Part shown: piece after piece, positions 1-5,149 of the stretch
Layout: each line of letters begins with the position of its first letter
Position numbering within the stretch: position 1 is the first letter of the stretch
Source: Anaerolineales bacterium
Lineage (GTDB): Bacteria; Chloroflexota; Anaerolineae; Anaerolineales; Villigracilaceae
Assembly: GCA_016789205.1 (NCBI GenBank)
Contig: JAEURF010000102.1
Span: forward strand, 1-6,377
DNA: 6,377 nucleotides
Direction of reading: 5' to 3'
Translations under genes and position numbers: made by a program
The notes under the pieces: model-generated
What the model was told of the DNA's origin: nothing
Databases searched by the model: none
What the model saw: the letters and a program-made list of their open reading frames with translations, nothing else

Positions 1-398
1 GGTTGCGGTGTAGCTGTTGGAATGTCAGTGGCTGGAAGCGTTGCCGTAGGTGACGGTGTGATGGTCGGCGTTTCAGTGGGTGTGGGTGTGTCTACTACGT
101 CAAATGTGCCTTCAGGCGCACTAGCCCGCACTGTGAAATATACGATAGATGCGGCAAGAATAATCACCACTGCAAGCACACCAATTGCGGCTGGCAAACT
201 TAATGTCACTTGCGGCAAGCGGCTGGCTTGTACTGATTTTTCTGCTCGTTGTGCGGCTTTTTGTGCAGATTTGGGTTGTCCTGCTGGAATGTTAAACTCT
301 GTACCGCATACAAGACAGCGCACTGCATTTTCGCTCAGGCGTGTTCCACATGTTGGGCAGACTTTTGTTTTATTGCTAGATGAAGATTCAATACTCAT
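1..398 (-). CDS. Zinc-ribbon, single-TM protein with Thr/Pro-rich linker (C-terminus cut by window edge)
   Basis: 132 codons are visible from the ATG at 398; the frame stays open to the left edge, so the C-terminal part is missing. Residues 14-32 form a zinc ribbon with two CxxC knuckles (CPTCG at 14-18 and CLVCG at 28-32). A charged Ala/Gln/Lys stretch follows (about 41-62), then one hydrophobic membrane segment (about 69-88), then a Thr/Pro-rich linker (from about 104: TPTPTETPTITPSPTATLP). Such linkers usually join a membrane anchor to an extracytoplasmic domain; in Chloroflexota proteins of this shape that domain is often LysM or another cell-wall or ligand-binding module, but here it lies outside the window, so function is unknown. 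The zinc ribbon would sit in the cytoplasm. There is no Shine-Dalgarno sequence; a TATAAT hexamer lies only 8 nt upstream of the ATG. It is read in the same direction as the CorC-type gene upstream but separated by 114 bp containing a repeat cluster. Confidence 0.8.
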   Translation of the reverse strand, partial: MSIESSSSNKTKVCPTCGTRLSENAVRCLVCGTEFNIPAGQPKSAQKAAQRAEKSVQASRLPQVTLSLPAAIGVLAVVIILAASIVYFTVRASAPEGTFDVVDTPTPTETPTITPSPTATLPATDIPTATPQ

Positions 399-406
399 AG
401 GAAAAG

Positions 407-412
407 ATTATA
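407..412 (-). promoter_or_regulatory. Candidate -10 element (TATAAT) of the zinc-ribbon gene
   Basis: A perfect TATAAT on the minus strand ends 8 nt before the ATG at 398. Transcription starting 6-8 nt downstream would give an almost leaderless mRNA, which agrees with the absence of a Shine-Dalgarno sequence. No convincing -35 is seen at 16-18 bp upstream, so the call rests on the -10 alone. Confidence 0.4.
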
Positions 413-434
413 TCATTTTAGGGGTAGGCATGCA

Positions 435-509
435 GACAGGTATACAGGTACACAAGTAGACATATAAATAACCAGTTTACCTGTTTACTTATTTACTTGT
501 GTACTTCCT
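435..509. repeat. 8-bp-period degenerate repeat cluster, with the right half inverted
   Basis: On the plus strand consecutive 8-mers read gacaggta, tacaggta, cacaagta, gacatata (435-466), a degenerate NACARGTA unit. After a short spacer the same unit appears in inverse orientation: tacctgtt, tacttatt, tacttgtg, tacttcct (478-509). The best-matching units give an 11-bp perfect inverted repeat (448-458 with 494-504). The cluster fills most of the space between the CorC-type stop codon and the zinc-ribbon gene. It is not a classic terminator because no T-run follows the stem on either strand. Confidence 0.6.
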
Positions 510-512
510 CTC

Positions 513-1811
513 TCAATCATCCGCCGCTGATACTTTTTGTTTTGTAGTCACTAGCACCTTATCCACTCGCCGCCCGTCCATATCAATCACTTCAAAGCGT
601 AAGTTATTCCATTCAAAATGGTCTGCGGATTGTGGAATACGCCCAAGTGATGCCATCACAAACCCACTCAAGGTTTCATACTCGCCTTCATGTGGCAAAG
701 TAGACAGTTGAAATATTTCTTTGAATTCATCCACTTCTAACATCCCGTCTAATAACCAAGAGCCATCTTGTCTTTGTGTGGCTTGCGGTTCTTCTTCTTC
801 CATTTGACCGACAATTTCTTCCAAAATATCATTAATCGTCAATACGCCTTGTACGCCACCAAATTCATCTACGACCAGCAATAATTCTGTATTGGTTTTC
901 TTTAATACCTCTAAAGCATGAGAAGCCAAGGTCGTTTCAGGAATAAAATATGCCGGCTTTGCCAATTCTTTGAGATTGATTTCTCTACCAGATAAACTCA
1001 CCACCAGCAAATCACGTGATTTGACAATGCCTAAAATTGTTTCCAACGAATCTTGGCGTATCGGAAAACGGGAGTATGGGCTATTAGAGATTTTTTCTAA
1101 AATTTCTTCTTTCGTGTCATTCACGTCAAGCCATACAATTTCTGTACGTGGGGTCATCAACGAATATACTCTTTGGTCACTGAGGCTAAACACACCTTCG
1201 ACCATATCTTGCTCTGCTTCTTCAAATACACCAGCTCGCGTCCCCTGACTAATCAGCATTTGAAGCTCTTCTTCTGTAATTACTTGTTCTTGAGATGGAT
1301 TTACTCCCAGAAGCCGCAAAACAAAGTTTGTTGCCGTACTCATTAACTTGATAAATGGAGAAAAGACCTTTGAAATTAAAAGCATCGGACGCGCTACCAC
1401 TTCCGCAATTCTTTCTGGGCTATTAATCCCTAACCTTTTTGGCACCAATTCCCCTAGCCAAATCGTTAAAACCGTAATGATTAAAACCACAACGCCTAAT
1501 GCAATCGAATCACTGTATTGTCCAATATATGGCACATTGATTAATGAACTTGCCAACCCCGCTGAAATTGTGGCACCGCCCACAGCACCCGCTAACACGC
1601 CAATTAACGTAATCCCAATCTGTACTGTAGAAAGGAAAATATTTGGGTCTTCAAGCAGTTTAAGTGCCAAAGCCGACGACTTATTGCCTTCACCAGCTTT
1701 TTGTTGCAAACGTGCCTTACGCGATGCTACCAATGCCGCTTCAGACATTGCTAAAATGCCATTAATCACAATCAAAATAACAATGACAACAATTTCACTA
1801 CCAATACTCAT
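513..1811 (-). CDS. CNNM/CBS-pair/CorC_HlyC membrane protein (HlyC/CorC or TlyC family)
   Basis: This 432-residue inner-membrane protein belongs to the bacterial CNNM/CorC family, linked to Mg2+/Co2+ efflux; older names call it hemolysin C. Residues 1-195 are the CNNM (DUF21) domain, with hydrophobic segments at about 4-24, 61-80, 101-120 and 141-158, the typical SEAALVASRKARL turn after helix 1, and GELVPKRLG at 120-128. A cytosolic CBS pair follows (about 205-335), opening with the family-typical MTPRTEI at 219-225 and including VVDEFGGVQGVLTINDILE. A C-terminal CorC_HlyC domain covers about 347-425 (DGSWLLDGML ... GRRVDKVLV). I chose the ATG at 1811 because AAGGA lies 4 nt upstream and a strong promoter ends just before it. 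A TTG extension to 1847 would overlap the -10. The length is normal for the family and no defect is visible. Metal specificity cannot be read from sequence. Confidence 0.93.
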   Translation of the reverse strand: MSIGSEIVVIVILIVINGILAMSEAALVASRKARLQQKAGEGNKSSALALKLLEDPNIFLSTVQIGITLIGVLAGAVGGATISAGLASSLINVPYIGQYSDSIALGVVVLIITVLTIWLGELVPKRLGINSPERIAEVVARPMLLISKVFSPFIKLMSTATNFVLRLLGVNPSQEQVITEEELQMLISQGTRAGVFEEAEQDMVEGVFSLSDQRVYSLMTPRTEIVWLDVNDTKEEILEKISNSPYSRFPIRQDSLETILGIVKSRDLLVVSLSGREINLKELAKPAYFIPETTLASHALEVLKKTNTELLLVVDEFGGVQGVLTINDILEEIVGQMEEEEPQATQRQDGSWLLDGMLEVDEFKEIFQLSTLPHEGEYETLSGFVMASLGRIPQSADHFEWNNLRFEVIDMDGRRVDKVLVTTKQKVSAADD

Positions 1812-1932
1812 GGGTTCCTTTTTTATTAAATAATTCAAACCGCGCAATTACATTCGCGGCACAGATTTCCGTCAATTGGAGATAACAGGTGGGAGAAAGA
1901 CTAGGGTCTGGTTCTATCGGAATTTCAGACAT
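1798..1932 (-). CDS. Doubtful 44-residue ORF between the selD unit and the CorC-type gene
   Basis: An ATG at 1932 (MSEIPIEPDPSLSPTCYL...) opens a 44-codon frame ending in TAG at 1798, overlapping the CorC-type start by 14 nt in another frame. The same frame can be extended to an ATG at 2001, which would overlap the 47-residue gene. I recognise no family. It has no transmembrane segment and two scattered cysteines. No good ribosome binding site lies close to either start (GGGAG is about 17 nt upstream of 1932), and the CorC-type promoter lies inside it. It may be a chance open frame in a leader region or a small coupled peptide; the evidence leans towards chance. Confidence 0.25.
   Translation of the reverse strand: MSEIPIEPDPSLSPTCYLQLTEICAANVIARFELFNKKGTHEYW
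1847..1875 (-). promoter_or_regulatory. Sigma70-type promoter of the CorC-type gene
   Basis: On the minus strand TTGACG (1875-1870) is followed by a 17-bp spacer and TGTAAT (1852-1847), each one mismatch from the TTGACA/TATAAT consensus. Predicted initiation near 1840 would leave a leader of about 30 nt with AAGGA before the ATG at 1811. It lies inside the doubtful 44-codon ORF and suggests that the CorC-type gene is transcribed independently of selD. Confidence 0.6.
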
Positions 1933-1975
1933 GATGTTTATTGCAAATATCTCCCTATATTGTACCTGAAAGTTA

Positions 1976-2119
1976 TCACTTTTTTGAAACTTCATCCTCA
2001 ATTTTTTTCAAACGCTTATTTAACATAGCATACCCACGTGTGATGATTAACGGAATAAGAATCACCAAAGCGATTAATCCACAAGTTACGCCCAACTCAA
2101 GAATACTGATCCGAAGCAT
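1976..2119 (-). CDS. 47-residue single-pass membrane peptide, coupled to selD
   Basis: An ATG at 2119, only 3 nt after the selD stop, opens a 47-codon frame ending TGA TAA. The product begins MLRISILELGVTCGLIALV. It has one hydrophobic helix at about residues 9-27, then a basic, amphipathic, coiled-coil-like tail (about 33-47: LNKRLKKIEDEVSKK). This layout, a short N-terminus, one helix and a charged cytosolic tail, is that of a genuine small membrane protein rather than random sequence. There is no separate Shine-Dalgarno sequence, so translation is probably coupled to termination of selD. No family is recognised. It could be a small membrane partner of a larger protein, but a role in selenium metabolism is not implied by position alone. 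It is easily missed because of its length. Confidence 0.65.
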   Translation of the reverse strand: MLRISILELGVTCGLIALVILIPLIITRGYAMLNKRLKKIEDEVSKK

Positions 2120-2122
2120 GAT

Positions 2123-3181
2123 TCACACTAACTTGATACCTTTTCCTGCAACCGCCTCACCAATCACCCACACCTGTTGATTTGTTTCCTCAGCCTTTTT
2201 CTTAAAGTCAGACAATTTCTCTTTTGGCACACCGAGCAATAACCCACCGCTTGTTTGCGGGTCAAACGTCAGCATTCGAGCCGGCTCATCCAATTTTTCA
2301 TCAAATTGAACAAAACCTTCAAAGTGTTTCTTATTATCAAACGCACCGCCGGGGAAGATGCCCTTTTCAGCATAGGCACGTGCACCACTTAAGAAAGGCA
2401 ATTTTGCAAATTCAATTTGCACACAAACATCTGATGCCTCTGACATTTCTGAGGCATGACCAATCAACCCAAACCCGGTAATATCCGTGCCACCTTTTAG
2501 ATTAAATTCCACAGCCAACTCACCAGCCTTTTTATTCAAACGAGACATCCACTCAATCGCTTCTTTAAGATGAGCCTCTTCTACTTTTTCTTGCTTCAAA
2601 GCAGTTGTGGTTACACCTGTGCCAAGTGGTTTGGTTAATACAAGCACATCGCCAACTTTCAAGCCACCCTTGCTGATAATCTGTTGCGGATGCACAAACC
2701 CAATCACCACCAAACCATACTTTGGCTCTTTGTCTTTGACAGTATGCCCACCAGCGATGACTACACCGGCTTCTTTGGCTTTTTCAGCACCGCCACGCAT
2801 AATTTCACTAGAAATTTCACTTGGCAAATGGTCTGGCAATGCCGCAATATTCAAAGCCAAGAAGGGTTTCCCGCCCATCGCCCACACATCAGACATAGAA
2901 TTTGCCGCCGCAATCGCACCGTATTCATAAGCTGTGTCCACAACAGGCGTGAAAAAATCTGTGGTGACGACGATGGCTTGCTCATCACTTAAACGCCAAA
3001 TCGCCGCATCATCCGGGGATGTTAGACCCACTATCAGGTCCGGATAAGAGGCGGAATCAAAAATGTTTTTGATAGGACTCAAAACTTGAGTCAGTGCCTC
3101 AGCACTTAATTTAGACGCTCAACCCGCACATGTTGACAAAGTCGTCAGGCGGATTTCACGTCCATTCTGGGGAATGGGCAT
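2123..3181 (-). CDS. selD: Selenide, water dikinase (selenophosphate synthetase), itself a selenoprotein with in-frame TGA
   Basis: SelD makes selenophosphate from selenide and ATP, the selenium donor for Sec-tRNA and selenouridine synthesis, in the cytosol. Reading from ATG 3181 and decoding the TGA at 3121-3119 as selenocysteine gives 352 residues, normal for the family. The N-terminus reads IRLTTLSTCAG-U-ASK (10-24), aligning with E. coli IRLT...GAGCGCK: Sec21 occupies the catalytic Cys17 position and Lys24 the Lys20 position. Metal and nucleotide residues are intact: SPDDAAI (Asp57/58), TTDFFTP (Asp75), NSMSDVWAMGG (Asp98), AGGHT, TKPLGTG, GGTDITGFG (Asp233) and the C-terminal DPQTSGGLLLG. 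Without readthrough the frame begins only at a TTG (3082) and lacks the active site. Two hairpins directly after the TGA resemble a SECIS element. The ATG has no Shine-Dalgarno sequence and lies 12 nt downstream of a large palindrome. A 47-residue membrane peptide follows 3 nt after the stop. A TGC/TGT-to-TGA error is possible but unlikely given the hairpins. Confidence 0.93.
3077..3121 (-). promoter_or_regulatory. Putative bacterial SECIS: UGA codon plus two consecutive hairpins inside selD
   Basis: After the UGA (3121-3119) there are 12 unpaired nt, then AGUGC-UGAG-GCACU (3106-3093; 5-bp stem, 4-nt loop), one nt, then ACUCAA-GUU-UUGAGU (3091-3077; 6-bp stem, 3-nt loop). The first apical loop begins 18 nt and the second 34 nt after the UGA. 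Both are inside the 16-37 nt range known for bacterial SECIS apical loops, and both loops have a G in the first two positions. SelB would bind one of them to deliver Sec-tRNA. Which hairpin is used cannot be decided by eye; the first sits at nearly the same distance as in E. coli fdhF. Confidence 0.7.
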
Positions 3182-3193
3182 AATTAATTTAAT

Positions 3194-3226
3194 AAACCCT
3201 AAAGGTTTTGAAAACCTTTAGGGTTT
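3194..3226. repeat. 33-nt near-perfect palindrome between the SPFH gene and selD
   Basis: Arms of 16 nt (3194-3209 aaaccctaaaggtttt and 3211-3226 aaaacctttagggttt) flank a single central base. As RNA this folds into a long hairpin with a minimal loop. It lies 12 nt after the SPFH stop and 12 nt before the selD ATG on the minus strand. The following minus-strand sequence is AT-rich (TTATTAAATTAATT) but lacks a clean T-run, so it could be a weak terminator, a processing site or a dispersed REP-like palindrome. Confidence 0.7.
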
Positions 3227-3238
3227 CTCACCAAAACC

Positions 3239-4246
3239 TTAAGGATTCGTATTCGGCAACGGCAAAATAAATTGATTTTCGCTTGGAACGAAAATAGTTT
3301 GCACGCCCGGTGCCAGATTCAGCACATATTGATATTGCACCAACGCCGGCGTAATTGATTGTGCAATTAATTGATTGGCTTGGGCTTCTGCTTCTGCTTG
3401 AATAATACGCGCTTGAGCCGCACCTTGAGCCGCAATTACTGCCGCATCAGCCTGACCTTGCGCAATTTGGCGGGCTTGTTCGGCTTCTTGTTTCTTTTGC
3501 TCAACTACAAAAGCGGCTTGTTGGGCTTGCTGTTCGGCAATTTGCTTTTGTTCCACTGCCGCCGCGTATTCATCACTAAAGCGGATGTTGCGAAGCACAA
3601 AATCTCTCAATACTAAATTGTTTGCAGTAAAGATTCGCTCAAGTTCTTCCGTAATCAATTGTTCCATTTCGGCGCGTTTTGAACTAACAATTTCTTCCAC
3701 ACCAAATTGTGAAGCTACATCACGAATCACACCGCGTGCTTGCGGACGAACCAACCCATCTTCATAGGTGAAACGCCAAGTACGATATAAATCTACTGCG
3801 CGAAGTGGGTCAATTGCATAAATCACAGAAGCATCAATATAAACTTGTTGACCATCTTTCGTGCGCACTTGAATCGAATCATCACTTGTACCTACCACTT
3901 CATCTGCCGCAGATGACATGGTATAGGTTTGATTCAGAATCGAATACCTTTCAACACGCTCTGCAAAAGGAATAATCCAATGCAAGCCTGCGGTTAACGG
4001 TTCAGGTCGAATACCATCACCACCAAACACAGTGACTACGATTGCTAAATCATCAGGCTCAATGAAAACCAAACCAGCACCCACTGTGGTCATTAAAATA
4101 GCAAGCACCAATATAACAATGGCGACAGTTCCTAATCCTTTTGACGGCTGGTTACGGCTTGTACGAATAAACATCACGACAATCACACCAATTAAACCAA
4201 TCCACGCAAAAGAAGCGACAAATTGAAGCAAACTGGAAATATTCAT
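3239..4246 (-). CDS. SPFH/band-7 (prohibitin-like) membrane protein
   Basis: This 335-residue protein has the SPFH (stomatin/prohibitin/flotillin/HflK-C) architecture. There are two N-terminal hydrophobic segments (about 8-27 and 39-62), then the SPFH domain (about 62-230, from GLVFIEPDDLAIVVTVFGG through LTAGLHWIIPF, VQVRTKDGQQV-like sequence and the YRTWRFTYEDGLVRPQARGVIRDV stretch around 154-177). An Ala/Gln/Glu-rich coiled coil follows (about 226-295), then a short tail ending LPLPNTNP. Such proteins oligomerise at the membrane, scaffold microdomains and often modulate membrane proteases; no specific partner is visible, and no NfeD or HflK/C-type second gene is adjacent. The start is secure: GGAGG lies 4 nt before the ATG at 4246, and a TATATT hexamer (4267-4262) could be its -10. 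It diverges from the PyrK-like gene across a spacer holding an inverted repeat. The two TM segments distinguish it from single-anchor prohibitins. Confidence 0.93.
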   Translation of the reverse strand: MNISSLLQFVASFAWIGLIGVIVVMFIRTSRNQPSKGLGTVAIVILVLAILMTTVGAGLVFIEPDDLAIVVTVFGGDGIRPEPLTAGLHWIIPFAERVERYSILNQTYTMSSAADEVVGTSDDSIQVRTKDGQQVYIDASVIYAIDPLRAVDLYRTWRFTYEDGLVRPQARGVIRDVASQFGVEEIVSSKRAEMEQLITEELERIFTANNLVLRDFVLRNIRFSDEYAAAVEQKQIAEQQAQQAAFVVEQKKQEAEQARQIAQGQADAAVIAAQGAAQARIIQAEAEAQANQLIAQSITPALVQYQYVLNLAPGVQTIFVPSENQFILPLPNTNP

Positions 4247-4268
4247 GGTTCCTCCGAATTTAATATAA

Positions 4269-4321
4269 CGTCCCGCAGGTTTTTATTAATCATTTTGATT
4301 TTTTACTAAACCTGCGGGACG
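4269..4321. repeat. 14-bp perfect inverted repeat in the divergent spacer
   Basis: Arms cgtcccgcaggttt (4269-4282) and aaacctgcgggacg (4308-4321) are perfect inverted copies around a 25-nt AT-rich centre. They are GC-rich islands in an AT-rich spacer. Because the flanking genes run away from each other, this cannot be the terminator of either. It could be a regulator site or a REP/REPIN-like dispersed element. The left arm sits beside the TATATT of the SPFH gene. Confidence 0.7.
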
Positions 4322-4349
4322 GTGATTCCATAAATCAATTATAACTTGC

Positions 4350-4378
4350 TTGCAACACGCTCTAAAGCATGTTAACAT
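4350..4378 (+). promoter_or_regulatory. Weak promoter candidate for the PyrK-like gene
   Basis: TTGCAA (4350-4355), a 17-bp spacer and TAACAT (4373-4378) each match the sigma70 consensus at 4 of 6 positions. Initiation would fall at or just before the ATG at 4386, giving a nearly leaderless message. That fits the lack of a Shine-Dalgarno sequence there. Confidence 0.3.
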
Positions 4379-4385
4379 TTTTCCG

Positions 4386-5117
4386 ATGAAAACTGGACAA
4401 GGCAAAGTAGAAGAAATTTTATTAGATGGTTCAATGAGAATTAAATCCCCGCCAGATTTGATTCCAACGCCCGGAGGTTATCTGCTCGCTCACAAAAACG
4501 CCTCAGACTCGCCTCTGTCTGTTTCACTTTTCAGCATGGACTCAACCCCAAACGGATTTCGCTCCGCGCCACCTACGCCATTAGATTGGAAACCGGGTGA
4601 TTTAATTAACCTTCGCGGTACTATCGGGCATGGATTTCGTATTCCAAATTCTGCTAAAAAAATTGCATTAATTGCATTGGATGAATCTCCTGCACGTTTG
4701 CATGGATTGATTTCGCCCTCCCTTAAACAAAATAGGGAAGTAGTTTTGGTCTGCAACTCATCACCAATGGATTTACCCGAAGTGATCGAAGTGCAACCGT
4801 TACAATCTTTAATAGATGTTTTAAAATGGGCAGACTTTGCCGCATTTGATGCCCCTAGAGAAGTGCGTCGCACTTTAAAAGATGAGACAAATCCAAACAT
4901 ATCAAGTACGGCGCACCGGTTTGACTTGAATCAATTAAGAGAAATGTTGAAAGAACAGAATCAAGTCACCACGAAGATAGAGGCGCAGATTTTAATCCAC
5001 ACAGCCATGCCCTGTGGCGGAGTCGCTGAATGTGGGGTGTGTGCATTAACTTTGAATCATGAATGGAAAATGATTTGTAAAGAGGGACCGGTATTTAATT
5101 TGCACGACATCTTGTGA
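4386..5117 (+). CDS. PyrK-like iron-sulfur electron-transfer protein (dihydroorotate dehydrogenase electron-transfer subunit family)
   Basis: The 243-residue product resembles PyrK, which passes electrons between NAD(H) and class 1B dihydroorotate dehydrogenase through FAD and a 2Fe-2S cluster. The C-terminus is diagnostic: MPCGGVAECGVCALTL and MICKEGPVF (208-236) give cluster cysteines 210, 216, 219 and 231. The N-terminal half follows the ferredoxin-reductase layout only loosely: PGGYLLAH (29-36), PLSVSLF (43-49), WKPGDLINLRG (68-78) and GTIGHGF (78-84, the PyrK GPLGxGF loop). Where a GGGxG nucleotide-binding loop is expected there is IALIALDESPARL (93-105), so NAD binding is doubtful. Cluster spacing is Cx5Cx2Cx11C, one residue longer in the first gap than the Cx4C of typical PyrK. 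ATG 4386 is preferred to a TTG at 4350 because it matches family N-termini. No pyrD gene is adjacent: it stands alone, facing a convergent gene 32 bp away, so its electron partner is unknown. Confidence 0.8.
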   Translation: MKTGQGKVEEILLDGSMRIKSPPDLIPTPGGYLLAHKNASDSPLSVSLFSMDSTPNGFRSAPPTPLDWKPGDLINLRGTIGHGFRIPNSAKKIALIALDESPARLHGLISPSLKQNREVVLVCNSSPMDLPEVIEVQPLQSLIDVLKWADFAAFDAPREVRRTLKDETNPNISSTAHRFDLNQLREMLKEQNQVTTKIEAQILIHTAMPCGGVAECGVCALTLNHEWKMICKEGPVFNLHDIL

Positions 5118-5149
5118 AATGGTCTATCGTCCACCGTCTGTGGTCTTTA

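Noticed and set aside
22..459. Plus-strand ORF of 145 codons
   Set aside because: It is antisense to the zinc-ribbon gene, and its Val/Gly-rich start is simply the complement of the Thr/Pro repeat codons.
448..504. 11-bp inverted repeat as a rho-independent terminator of the CorC-type gene
   Set aside because: The loop is 35 nt and no T-run follows the stem; the 8-bp repeat structure explains the pairing better.
1812..1847. TTG start at 1847 extending the CorC-type protein by 12 residues
   Set aside because: It coincides with the last base of a strong -10 element and lacks a ribosome binding site. The ATG at 1811 has AAGGA 4 nt upstream and fits family N-termini.
2123..3082. selD starting at the TTG at 3082 (319 residues)
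   Set aside because: It would remove the catalytic loop and Lys, although all downstream SelD motifs are intact. The frame continues through one TGA to an ATG with a perfect family N-terminus.
4350..4385. TTG start at 4350 for the PyrK-like protein
   Set aside because: The extra residues do not resemble PyrK N-termini and overlap the promoter candidate. The ATG at 4386 is the more natural start.
4490..4900. Minus-strand ORF of 136 codons
   Set aside because: Antisense to the PyrK-like gene, whose sense frame carries clear family motifs. The antisense product shows none.
5118..5149. Bidirectional terminator between the convergent genes
   Set aside because: Only a 4-bp stem (ccac/gtgg) is possible and there is no T-run on either side.
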